Part shown: piece by piece, positions 15,563-24,134 of the stretch
Numbering within the stretch: the first letter of the stretch is position 1
How the letters are laid out: every line of letters begins with the position of its first letter
NCBI RefSeq assembly: GCF_030766935.1
Contig: NZ_JASERL010000006.1
Coordinates: 124,001-188,000 of the forward strand
Length of the DNA: 64,000 nucleotides
Source: Streptomyces sp. KL109B
Lineage (GTDB): Bacteria; Actinomycetota; Actinomycetes; Streptomycetales; Streptomycetaceae
Reading direction: 5' to 3'
Program-made: the position numbers and the translations under genes
The notes under the pieces: generated by a model
Told to the model about the DNA's origin: nothing
The model's database searches: none
The model's input: the letters and a program-made list of their open reading frames with translations, nothing else

Positions 15563-17215
15563 TCAGGCCCCCGCGTCGAGCCTGAAGTGGAAGATGCCCC
15601 AGGTGAGTTGGTCCTCGCGGCCGCCGTTGATCCAGTGGCCGAGGCCCGTCTTCATCTGGCTGAGGTAGTCGTGGCTGATCCTTCTGGCCAGCCCTTCCGC
15701 CTCCAGGCGTTCGGTCTCTTCGAGGACCCGCGTGTAGTGGTTCACCAGCTGCTCGCGGTGCTCCTCGAAACCGCCGTCCACGGCGGTGAATCCGAGCCGG
15801 TCGAGCTCGCGCGCGTAGAAGCCGGGTGAGCCCATGTCGTCCAGGTGGATCCGGTCGAGGATCGGCTGGAGGGCCTCGGCGCGGGCGCCGTCCGTCGCCG
15901 CCATCGGATCGGTGAAGATCAGATGGCCGCCGGGGCGCAGCACCCGGGCGATCTCCTTGAGCACCTGGGGCCGGTTCCCGCTGTGCAGGAAGGCGTCCTG
16001 CGACCAGACGACATCGACCTGGTCGTCCGGGTACGGGATGTCCTCGAAGGACCCGTCCACGACCTCGATCCTGTCGGTGAGACCGCGCGCCGAGTTCAGC
16101 TGCTTGTGGCGCTGGTTCTCCACCTCGCTGAGGTTCAGGGCCAGCACCCGGCAGCCGTACGTCTCCGCCAGGTACCGCGCCGAACCGCCGAATCCGGAAC
16201 CGAGGTCGAGGACCACGGAGTCCCCGGTCAGCTCCAGCTTCGACGCCATCTGCTCGACGGTCCGCCGACTGGCGTTCGCGATGGGCTCCACCGGGCTCTC
16301 GTACAGGCCGATGTGGATGTCCTCGCCGCCCCACACCGTGGCGTAGAAGGTGTCGGCGTCGGGGGAGTTGTAGTAGCTGCGGGCGGTGCTGACCGCGCCC
16401 TTGTACTGGTCCTCGCCCTCCGCGATGTACTCCTTCTCCGCCACATGCACGAAGAAGTCCGGCTGCTCGCCCCGGTACGTGTGCTGGAAGTCGCCGTAGG
16501 TCTGGATGCGCTGGAAGCCCACGTCGGACATCAGCCGCCGCGTGTAGTCCTTCCGCAGCGGGAACATGTTGAGGTAGTAGAGGGAGTCGTCCGGGAATTT
16601 GTACCGCATGCGGCACAGGCCCTCGTCGACGTACTCCGGCTCCACGATGACGTCCTCACCGCAGTAGTAGTAGCGGTGCTTGCTCGTGTACCCGTCATCC
16701 AGGACCGCGTCGTAATTGCGCTGGTCCAGGATGAGAATTCCGTCGTGCTTGAGCATCGCGTAGAACTCGGCCAGCGCCTTGCGCCGGTCGCGCTCCGAGA
16801 AGAGATGCGTGAACGAGTTGCCGAGACAGACGATGGCGTCGTACTCGCCGTGGACGTCCCTGTTGAGCCAGCGCCAGTCCGCCTGCACGACCCGCAGTAT
16901 GTGCCCGCCCTGCTTCTGGCCGTTCTCGAAGGCCCTCGCCAGCATCTCCGCGCTGCCGTCCGCGCTGACGGTCTCGAAACCCGCCGACAGCAGTGCCACG
17001 GAGTGGAATCCCGTGCCCGTCGCGACGTCGAGCACGTTCCTCACCCCCCACTTCCGCAGCAGGTCGATGAAGAAATTGCCTTCGCTCGCCGCCCTCTTCT
17101 CCCAATCGATGAGGGAGTCCCACTTCTCGACAAAGCTGGGGACGTACTCCTCCGTGTAGTGCCCGGTTTCGCGTACTTCGACAGGGTTGTCGCCGAACTC
17201 TTGGGCCGGTTGCAC
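15563..17215 (-). CDS. Fused glycine/sarcosine and dimethylglycine N-methyltransferase (glycine betaine synthesis)
   Basis: A protein of about 550 aa with two SAM methyltransferase domains. The first (about 1-270) closely resembles glycine-sarcosine N-methyltransferase: FGDNPVEVRETGHYTEEYV, motif I VLDVATGTGF, and WRWLNRDVHGEYDAIVCLGNSFTHLFSERDRRKALAEFYAMLKHDG as separate conserved blocks. The second (about 285-550) resembles sarcosine-dimethylglycine N-methyltransferase: YYNSPDADTFYATVWGGEDIHIGLY, motif I VLDLGSGFGGSARYLA, WSQDAFLHSG. Together they convert glycine to glycine betaine using three SAM, as in the fused Actinopolyspora enzyme. The GTG at 17215 is my choice because family similarity begins there; no strong ribosome site is seen and the frame is open to 17413. 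Confidence 0.85.
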   Translation of the reverse strand: MQPAQEFGDNPVEVRETGHYTEEYVPSFVEKWDSLIDWEKRAASEGNFFIDLLRKWGVRNVLDVATGTGFHSVALLSAGFETVSADGSAEMLARAFENGQKQGGHILRVVQADWRWLNRDVHGEYDAIVCLGNSFTHLFSERDRRKALAEFYAMLKHDGILILDQRNYDAVLDDGYTSKHRYYYCGEDVIVEPEYVDEGLCRMRYKFPDDSLYYLNMFPLRKDYTRRLMSDVGFQRIQTYGDFQHTYRGEQPDFFVHVAEKEYIAEGEDQYKGAVSTARSYYNSPDADTFYATVWGGEDIHIGLYESPVEPIANASRRTVEQMASKLELTGDSVVLDLGSGFGGSARYLAETYGCRVLALNLSEVENQRHKQLNSARGLTDRIEVVDGSFEDIPYPDDQVDVVWSQDAFLHSGNRPQVLKEIARVLRPGGHLIFTDPMAATDGARAEALQPILDRIHLDDMGSPGFYARELDRLGFTAVDGGFEEHREQLVNHYTRVLEETERLEAEGLARRISHDYLSQMKTGLGHWINGGREDQLTWGIFHFRLDAGA

Positions 17216-17451
17216 GATGATGGGGAACCCTTCAGCTATGAGGAATCTTGCCTTGCTGGTCTGAGCGCATCGCTGTCCAAGACCGCGCTGTCCTATGCCT
17301 CCAAACGTCGTATACAGGTGCGCGGTTGGGTTCACGTGCGCTGCGTCCACGGTCAAAGGTCGTGCGCTCACCGTCAATGCCGCCTGCCGCCGTCCACGCC
17401 AGACTCGACGCATCGCGCGGCAGCGAGTGGCGAGCAGAGAGGCGGGACCCG

Positions 17452-20400
17452 GTGCGGATCGTGTACGGCCACGGCGAGTCCGAGCAGGAAGTTCAGTTGC
17501 GGGTCGGCAGGCCCGACGCCGATCTCGCCGACCTGGCGGGGGCGTTGGGCATCCCGGCGAACGCGCTGAGCGTCGACGGCAAGGTGGCCCCGCCCGACAC
17601 CGGCCTGTACGAATCGGGGCTGGTGCACGGCGCCCGCGTGGCCCAGGCCGGGTGGGAGCCGGACGCGGCGCGGCACGGGCCGGGCCTCGTACTGCGGATC
17701 ACCGGAGGGCTCGACGCGGGGCGCAGCGTGCCGTTGCTGGTGGGCCGCACCGTGCTCGGCCGCGGCGAGGAGGCGGACGTCCGCGTCGCCGCGTCGGGGG
17801 TGTCACGGCGGCACGCCGCCGTGGACGTCAGCGCCGACGGGCAGGCGCACCTCACCGACCTGGGGTCCGCCAACGGCACGGACGTCGGCCGCAAACGGAT
17901 CTCCGGAGCCGTGCCCGTGCACCCCGACGACATCGTGTCGCTCGGCGGCGAGGTGCAGGTGCGGATCCTGCCGCAGGACCGCGTCGGCCGCGTGCAGCGC
18001 GTCAACGCGGTACGGGAGGCCGGGCCCGGCGGCACCCTCCCGTTCAACCGGTCACCGCGCGGCGGCCGCTCTGCCGAGGCGCCGAGCATCCGCGCTCCCG
18101 AACCGGTGCCGCGCGCCGACAAGCCGCCGTTCAGCATCTCCAGCATGCTCGGCCCGCTGGTCCTCGCCGGGGCGATCGTGGCGATGACGCACGACATCCG
18201 GTACGCGGCGATCGCCGCGCTCACCCCGCTGATGTTCGTCGGGAACTTCGTCGAGGACCGGATGCGGGGCCGCTTCAGTTTCCGCCGCGGCATGCGCGAA
18301 CACACCGTCAAGGTCGCCGAGTTCGAGAAGGCCGTCGCCCAGCGGCACGCCGACGAGATCCGCGCCCGCCGGGCCGCGCACCCGGACCTCGCCGAGATGG
18401 TGCACCGGGCCGCCGCGCCCGGCGTGGCGCTGTGGGAGCGGCGGCCCGGCGCCCCCGACTTCCTCAAGGCCGTGGTGGGCAGCGCCGACCTGCCGTGGGC
18501 CCCGCCGCTGGAGACCGGCGGCAACGGGACCGCGCCCGAGGTGGCCGACGTGCTCGGCTCCCGCTCCGTACTCCCGCAGGCGCCCGTCGTCGTGGGCCTC
18601 GGCGCCGGTGAGGCCGTCGGCCTGGAGGGCAGCAGGCGCGCCTCGCTCGCCGTGGCCCGCTCGCTGCTGTGCCAGGCCGTCGTCGGCTCCGGCCCCGCGG
18701 ACGTGACCGTGGCGGTGTTCACCGACGAGGACCGGCTGGCCGACTGGGACTGGACGAAGTGGCTGCCGCACGGCGCCGATCCGCAGTCCGGCTCCTCCCG
18801 GCTCGTCGCGGTGGGCGCCGAGCAGAGCGAGCAACTGGCCCGCGCTCTCCTCGCGTCGACGGCGCCCAGGCGCGGACGCGGCGGCGGAAACGGTGCCAAC
18901 GGCGGCGACCCCGAGCACGACCTGGGACCCGTACTGCTCGTCGTCGTGGACGGCGCCACCCTCCTCGAAGGCCGCCCCTGCCCCCTGCGCGACCTGCTCG
19001 CCGGGGACACGGCGCGGTGCGCGGGCCTGGTGCTGACGGGCAGGCTGCCCGCGCTGTGCACCTCGGTCGTCTCCGTCACCCGGCAGGGCAAGGCGCAGGT
19101 GCGCGACGTGGCATCGGACGACGTCGTCCACGACGTGCTGCCGCACGGGATGAGCCGGCGCACGGCCAGGGACACGGCGCGGGCGCTCGCCCGGTTCGAG
19201 GACCCCGAACTGCGCGTGGAGGGCGCCGGGCTCCCGGACAAGATCTCGCTGCTGCCGCTCCTCGACCTGCCGAAGGTGTCCGGCGAGAGCGTCGCCGAAC
19301 GCTGGCGCGACCGGGTCCCGGCGCTGCGCGTGGGCGCCGTGCTCGGCGTCAGCGAACGCGACCTGTTCACCGTCGACCTCGACGACGACGGGCCGCACGC
19401 CCTGATCGCGGGCACCACGGGCTCCGGCAAGAGCGAACTGCTGCGTACGCTCATCGCGAGCATGGCGGTGGACGCCGACCCGGAGCACCTCACCTTCGCC
19501 CTCGTCGACTACAAGGGCGGCGGCGCCCTCGACGAATGCGTCGAACTGCCGCACACCGTGGGCCTGGTCACCGACCTCGACGAGCAGCTCAGCGAGCGCG
19601 CCCTGCGCTGCCTGGACGCCGAACTCCGGCACCGTGAGCGGCTGTTGCGCGAGGTCGGCGTCGGACACATCCGCGACTACCAGCGGCTGCGCGACGGCGG
19701 CAGGACCGAGCTCGAACCCATGCCCCGGCTCGCCGTGGTGATCGACGAGTTCGCGACCCTCGTCAAGGCGCTGCCCGACTTCGTCGACTCGCTGGTGAGC
19801 ATCGCGCAGCGCGGCCGCACCCTCGGCGTCCACCTGGTCATGGCCACCCAGCGCCCGGCGGGCTCCGTCAACGACGCCATCAAGAACAACGTCAAACTCC
19901 GCATCGCGCTGCGCCTGGAGAGCGCCGCCGACTCCGGCGACGTCATCGACAGCCCGGCCGCCGCCGGCATCGGCACCCGGCAGTGGGGGCGCGGCTACTA
20001 CCGGCTCAGCGCCGCCGAGGTGCTCCCGGTGCAGACCGCGCTGTCCACCGGCGTCACCCCGGAGGCCGAGGTGACCGCGCCGGTCACCGTCGAGCCGTTC
20101 CTCCTCGGGGCGCCCGTCACGCACGGCACGACGACGGGCGCGGACGAGGGCGAGACCGACCTGCGGCGGCTCGTCGCGGCGGCGGGCAAGGCCGCCAGGA
20201 TCGCCGGCTTCGCCGCGCCGCGCCGCCCCTGGCCCGACCCGCTGCCCACGACCGTGCGGAGCGCGGACCTGCCCGCCGTGGCCGAGCGCGGACTGCACAG
20301 CGACACCCCGGGCCTGCCCGCCTGGGCGCTCGCCGACGACCCCGACCGGCAGCGGCAGTACCCGGTCGGCTGGGACGCCGCCGCGGGAAACCTGCTGCTG

Positions 20401-21732
20401 TACGGGGGCGGCGGCAGCGGCACCTCCGCCGCCCTCGCCGCGCTCGCACTGGCCGCCGCCCGGGCCACCGCACCGGACCGGCTGCACCTGTTCGTCCTGG
20501 ACATGGGCGCGGGCGACCTGGCCCCGCTGACCGGCCTCCCGCACACCGGCGCCCACATCGGCTCCGGCGAACGCGAGCGGCAGATCCGGCTGATCAAACT
20601 CCTGCGCAGGGAACTCGACGCCCGCAAGGCCCGCGGCGGCCCGCGCCCCGACGGCGTACCGGAGCAGCCGCCCGCGGAGTGGCTGGTGCTGCTCGACAAC
20701 CTCGGCGCGCTCCTCGCCGACTTCGACAAGGACGTCGCCGGGATGAACCTCATCGACGAACTGGCCCGGGTGTACGCGGACGGCCCCGGCGTCGGCATCC
20801 GGTTCGCCGTCAGCGCCGACCGCAACGGCGCCGTGCCCTCCGCGTGGGCCGCGCTCACCCAGACCAAGGTCCTGATGCGGCTGTCCGATCCGGCCGAGTA
20901 CGGCTACTTCGACGTACCCCGCACGTCGGTGCCCACCTACGTACCGGGCAGGGCCCTCGTCGCGCCCAACCAGCAGGTGATCCAGATCGGTTGGCCCGGC
21001 GAGGACCTGGCCGCCGCGGTCGAAGCCACCAGGGCGCACTGGCCGGACGCCGTGCGCGGCGCACCCGGCATCGGCCTGCTGCCGCGCGAGGTCTCCGTCG
21101 CCGACCTGGCCGACGCGGGAGCCGCCACGTCGGGCGACCCGTGGCTGCTGCCCATCGGCCTGGACGCGGACACCCTCGGCGTCACCGGACTGCGGCTGTA
21201 CGAACACGAGCACGCGCTGATCGCGGGCCCGCAGCGCTCCGGCCGCAGCACCGCCCTGTGCACCCTCGCCCGGCAGGCCGCGGCGGCCCCCGGCGGCCCC
21301 TCGGTCATCGCCTTCGCGCCCCGCCGCTCGCCGCTGCGGGAGGTCGACGGACTCACCGCGGTGGTCACCGAGTACGGCGCGCTCGAAGCGGCCCTGTCGT
21401 CCGTGCCGTTCGGGAGCGCGCTGCTGCTCCTCGTCGACGACGCGGAGTCCGTCGAGGACGAACAGGGCGTACTCGCCCAGTGGCTGGCCGCGCCGGGCCC
21501 CACCGCCCATCTGGTCGCTGCGGCCCGCGGCGACACCCTGCGCCGCACCTACGGCCACTGGTCCCAGCCGGCCCGGGACAGCCGCTGCGGCGTCCTCCTC
21601 GTCCCCGACCACGACCTGGACGGCGACCTCCTCGGCACCGAACTCCCGCGCTACGACCGGGTGGCCCCGCTGCCGGGCCGCGGCTACCTGGTCGTGGACG
21701 GCGTGGCGAGCGGAGTGCAGCTGGCGTCGTAG
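17452..21732 (+). CDS. Type VII secretion ATPase, EssC/EccC-like, with FHA domain
   Basis: A 1426-aa membrane ATPase. Residues 1-75 form a small EssC-like N-terminal domain; an FHA phosphothreonine-binding domain follows (about 85-172, with LGRGEEADVRV, SRRHAAV and SANGTDV). Two membrane helices lie at about 225-265. Three FtsK/SpoIIIE domains follow: D1 has an intact Walker A (GTTGSGKSE, about 653), D2 a weakened one (GGGGSGTSA, about 987), D3 another variant (GPQRSGRST, about 1258). Such proteins drive export of WXG100 proteins, two of which are encoded downstream. The GTG at 17452 has GAGGCGGG upstream. The N-terminal FHA resembles the Firmicutes EssC layout more than mycobacterial EccC. 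Confidence 0.88.
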   Translation: MRIVYGHGESEQEVQLRVGRPDADLADLAGALGIPANALSVDGKVAPPDTGLYESGLVHGARVAQAGWEPDAARHGPGLVLRITGGLDAGRSVPLLVGRTVLGRGEEADVRVAASGVSRRHAAVDVSADGQAHLTDLGSANGTDVGRKRISGAVPVHPDDIVSLGGEVQVRILPQDRVGRVQRVNAVREAGPGGTLPFNRSPRGGRSAEAPSIRAPEPVPRADKPPFSISSMLGPLVLAGAIVAMTHDIRYAAIAALTPLMFVGNFVEDRMRGRFSFRRGMREHTVKVAEFEKAVAQRHADEIRARRAAHPDLAEMVHRAAAPGVALWERRPGAPDFLKAVVGSADLPWAPPLETGGNGTAPEVADVLGSRSVLPQAPVVVGLGAGEAVGLEGSRRASLAVARSLLCQAVVGSGPADVTVAVFTDEDRLADWDWTKWLPHGADPQSGSSRLVAVGAEQSEQLARALLASTAPRRGRGGGNGANGGDPEHDLGPVLLVVVDGATLLEGRPCPLRDLLAGDTARCAGLVLTGRLPALCTSVVSVTRQGKAQVRDVASDDVVHDVLPHGMSRRTARDTARALARFEDPELRVEGAGLPDKISLLPLLDLPKVSGESVAERWRDRVPALRVGAVLGVSERDLFTVDLDDDGPHALIAGTTGSGKSELLRTLIASMAVDADPEHLTFALVDYKGGGALDECVELPHTVGLVTDLDEQLSERALRCLDAELRHRERLLREVGVGHIRDYQRLRDGGRTELEPMPRLAVVIDEFATLVKALPDFVDSLVSIAQRGRTLGVHLVMATQRPAGSVNDAIKNNVKLRIALRLESAADSGDVIDSPAAAGIGTRQWGRGYYRLSAAEVLPVQTALSTGVTPEAEVTAPVTVEPFLLGAPVTHGTTTGADEGETDLRRLVAAAGKAARIAGFAAPRRPWPDPLPTTVRSADLPAVAERGLHSDTPGLPAWALADDPDRQRQYPVGWDAAAGNLLLYGGGGSGTSAALAALALAAARATAPDRLHLFVLDMGAGDLAPLTGLPHTGAHIGSGERERQIRLIKLLRRELDARKARGGPRPDGVPEQPPAEWLVLLDNLGALLADFDKDVAGMNLIDELARVYADGPGVGIRFAVSADRNGAVPSAWAALTQTKVLMRLSDPAEYGYFDVPRTSVPTYVPGRALVAPNQQVIQIGWPGEDLAAAVEATRAHWPDAVRGAPGIGLLPREVSVADLADAGAATSGDPWLLPIGLDADTLGVTGLRLYEHEHALIAGPQRSGRSTALCTLARQAAAAPGGPSVIAFAPRRSPLREVDGLTAVVTEYGALEAALSSVPFGSALLLLVDDAESVEDEQGVLAQWLAAPGPTAHLVAAARGDTLRRTYGHWSQPARDSRCGVLLVPDHDLDGDLLGTELPRYDRVAPLPGRGYLVVDGVASGVQLAS

Positions 21733-21855
21733 CACCCCCCGGGGGGGGGCGGGGCTCAACTGCACGCACCATCAAGCACATTGCACCCACGATCAATGAC
21801 GCGTGCGGGCCACCGGCCGGAGAATCCTCACGTACACCACAGGGGGACGCAGCAG

Positions 21856-22137
21856 ATGACGGACTTCGACTTCCAGGCGGCCGACCACCTCAGCCGACAG
21901 CTGACCCAGCTCATCGAGAAGCTGGACTGGCTGCTGTGGCTGCGCTCGACACAGCGCAAGTCACTCCTGGGCGGCGAGGGCAGCGACAACTGGCAGGGTG
22001 CGAAGCGCCGTCACTTCGAGACCGACTTCGCCCGTGGCCAGAGCTCCCTCACCCGCCTCAAGGACCAGGCCCGCAGCCTCCAGACCGAGGTCGCCACCGC
22101 CACCCGCACCGCACGCGCCAAGTCCGACGGCGACTGA
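21856..22137 (+). CDS. WXG100 family (ESAT-6-like) protein
   Basis: A 93-aa helical-hairpin protein with the WXG turn at residues 46-48 (NWQGAKRRHF). The flanking helices are amphipathic (residues 8-38 and 50-85), and the length is standard for WXG100. The ATG at 21856 has AGGGGG upstream. It follows the EssC-like ATPase by 123 bp and precedes the 543-aa gene by 14 bp. It is the likely substrate or chaperone-partner of the local type VII machinery. The first helix is unusually tryptophan-rich (LDWLLWLR). Confidence 0.85.
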   Translation: MTDFDFQAADHLSRQLTQLIEKLDWLLWLRSTQRKSLLGGEGSDNWQGAKRRHFETDFARGQSSLTRLKDQARSLQTEVATATRTARAKSDGD

Positions 22138-22151
22138 GGAGGAAGCGGCGT

Positions 22152-23783
22152 ATGACTTCCCGCAAGGGCATGGTGTCCGCGGTCCCGGAGAATCTGCTGA
22201 AGTACGCCCAGGTGTGCACGCAGGGCGCCGAACAACTGCAGTCCTGGGTACGCACCGTGCTGACCCCGGCCATCAACGCGTACGAGGCGAGCGGCCACAA
22301 GTGCTACATCCTCGACGGGAACGTCGCCCAGCAGGTGGCCTCCGTCTACTACACCGACCGCGACGTGCGCACGGTCGGCCTCGCCTTCCAGAAGACCCAG
22401 GAAGGCAAGGTCACGGTCCGCGCCCAGGGCGCGCCGGTGTGGGCCAAGGACACCGATGTCACCGCCATCGCACGGCAGTTGCAGTTGCAGTGGGCGAACC
22501 AGGCGTCGTGGAACGCGGGGGCGGCGCTGGCGGCCAGATACCTCAAGGACCACCCGACCCTCCTCAAGGACAAGAAGGCGTTCGTCGACGAACTCAACCG
22601 GCACGTCAACGACCCCTATTTCTGCGCGAGTTTCTTCAGCAAACTCGACAGCGACCAGGTCGAGACGATGGTGGCGCTCGGGGGCACGCAGGCGCTCGTC
22701 AAGGCGTACGAGAGCGGGGCGCTCGGCAATCCGGGGGCGAAGGCGGTCGGCGACATGCTCGCAGGGCCGATCCGGCAGCCCACCCTCCCGCCGGTCAATC
22801 TGGACACCAACTACATCACGCAGGAACAGAAGAACGCGCTGCTGCGCACACTCGCCCAGAACCCGGTCGCGGCCGGGCACTTCGCACAATCCCTGAGCCC
22901 GGAACAGCTGTCGCGCATCTTCCATCTGGAAGGCGCACAGCATCCCGAATTGCGCCCACTGCTGCTCTCCACATTGACGGTGGCGGTCCAGCAGGTTCCC
23001 GAAGGCCAGGTGCGCCCCCTGATGAACAAGGTGACGCAAGGCCTCTTCGCCGGGGACGAGAAACTCTCCCGCAGCGAATGGCAGTCGCTCAGCAAGGCGT
23101 TCAAGCAGTTCTACGCCACGGCCCTGCCCCGCACCATCGGCTCGATGGGCTCGCCCGGCGAGACACCGAATCAACTCGGCGGCAGGATGGACCAGGTGGG
23201 CAAGCAGGTCGGCGCGGACCTGATGCCGTTCATCCGTGCCGCCTACGACGCGGACCCCGATCACAAGGTGCTGCGCGACATGCTGGCGGGCGCCCTTGGG
23301 AACGTCGAAGGCGGGCTCGTCCCCGGTGGCCCGCTCCCCAAGATCGCCGCCGATGCCGCCATCGGGGCCGCCCAGGCCTACCTCCAGGGCGCGGGCCTGG
23401 ATCCCGCGAAGGGCCTGATCGGCCTCATCCCGATCCCCGAGGGAACACCCGTCGCGGCGCGGAACCTCAACGACCAAGTGGCGCTCTCCGCGTACTCCAT
23501 GACGCTCAGCAGACTGCTGGAGAGCCACAACATCTATCCGGCCGGGGCCAAGCAAGGAGAAGAACAGCCGATCACCGTCGGGAACGACCCCGCGGCCAAG
23601 CAGAGCCGCATTCTCGACATGCTGCGGCACCCGGAGAAGTACCAAGTCGGCAAGGACGTTCCTGAAGGCGAAGGCAGAAACGGGGAATCGGCGCCCGATC
23701 TGCGTTCGTTCGGAGCGCGTTTCTGGAATCAGGAGCGAACGTCCGTCGAGGAGTTCCTCAACCAGGAAAAGAGCGACGGCTAA
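22152..23783 (+). CDS. Unknown 543-aa helical protein of the type VII locus, candidate secreted substrate
   Basis: I do not recognise a named family. The first 100 residues are helical and contain a C...C pair (Cys22, Cys51) and a segment that looks like the start of a LXG/WXG-type hairpin. Residues about 215-440 are helical repeats rich in Gln and Leu, with a Gly/Pro-rich segment near 380-440 (VEGGLVPGGPLPKIAADAAIGAAQAYLQGAGL). No signal peptide or membrane helix is visible. The gene sits between two WXG100 genes, with GAGGAGG upstream of its ATG. That context suggests a large exported protein or a structural partner; no toxin-type catalytic motif is evident. Confidence 0.75.
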   Translation: MTSRKGMVSAVPENLLKYAQVCTQGAEQLQSWVRTVLTPAINAYEASGHKCYILDGNVAQQVASVYYTDRDVRTVGLAFQKTQEGKVTVRAQGAPVWAKDTDVTAIARQLQLQWANQASWNAGAALAARYLKDHPTLLKDKKAFVDELNRHVNDPYFCASFFSKLDSDQVETMVALGGTQALVKAYESGALGNPGAKAVGDMLAGPIRQPTLPPVNLDTNYITQEQKNALLRTLAQNPVAAGHFAQSLSPEQLSRIFHLEGAQHPELRPLLLSTLTVAVQQVPEGQVRPLMNKVTQGLFAGDEKLSRSEWQSLSKAFKQFYATALPRTIGSMGSPGETPNQLGGRMDQVGKQVGADLMPFIRAAYDADPDHKVLRDMLAGALGNVEGGLVPGGPLPKIAADAAIGAAQAYLQGAGLDPAKGLIGLIPIPEGTPVAARNLNDQVALSAYSMTLSRLLESHNIYPAGAKQGEEQPITVGNDPAAKQSRILDMLRHPEKYQVGKDVPEGEGRNGESAPDLRSFGARFWNQERTSVEEFLNQEKSDG

Positions 23784-23817
23784 CAAGAGCACGCCAACGA
23801 CAAGAGCACGCCAACGA
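23784..23817 (+). repeat. Perfect 17-bp tandem duplication right after a stop codon
   Basis: CAAGAGCACGCCAACGA occurs twice back to back (23784-23800 and 23801-23817), beginning at the base after the TAA of the 543-aa gene. It lengthens the gap to the next WXG100 gene to 53 bp. Confidence 0.95.
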
Positions 23818-23836
23818 CCGGACAGGGAGAACAACC

Positions 23837-24118
23837 ATGGCAGGCACCGTAAAGGTCGACGAGGCAGCGCATGCCGCGAGCCGGAAGTTCCTCGGCATCA
23901 TCGACGGCGGACTCCAGCAGTCCATCAGCCAACTGACCGCCGCCGGAAACGTATTGAGCGACCAGAGCCACTGGGACGGCAGGCACGCCGCCGAGTTCCG
24001 CCAGGCCTGGCACGGCGCCCAGGCCGACCTGAACAAGATCAGGCAGTCGCTCGAGGAGTTCCAGCGGAAGTTCGACACCGTGCTGAAGAACATCACCCAG
24101 GCCGGCGGCAACGGCTGA
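23837..24118 (+). CDS. WXG100 family (ESAT-6-like) protein
   Basis: A second 93-aa WXG100 protein with the turn again at 46-48 (HWDGRHAAEFRQAW). The helix after the turn carries the hydrophobic/charged pattern (FRQAWHGAQADLNKIRQSLEEFQRKFDTVLKNI). It is the more canonical of the two. AGGGAG precedes the ATG. It is 16 bp upstream of the kinase gene and is very likely exported by the EssC-like ATPase as a homodimer or as a heterodimer with the 21856 product. Confidence 0.9.
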   Translation: MAGTVKVDEAAHAASRKFLGIIDGGLQQSISQLTAAGNVLSDQSHWDGRHAAEFRQAWHGAQADLNKIRQSLEEFQRKFDTVLKNITQAGGNG

Positions 24119-24134
24119 CCACGAAGGACTCCCG

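Noticed and set aside
17216..17451. Possible riboswitch leader before the glycine methyltransferase gene
   Set aside because: A glycine or SAM riboswitch would fit the pathway, but I could not recognise conserved cores of either; an Infernal search would settle it.
18052..21765. Very long minus-strand open frame (over 1200 codons) opposite the EssC-like gene
   Set aside because: It is the usual antisense shadow of a high-GC gene; no family motifs, Arg/Gly/Ala-biased composition, no ribosome site.
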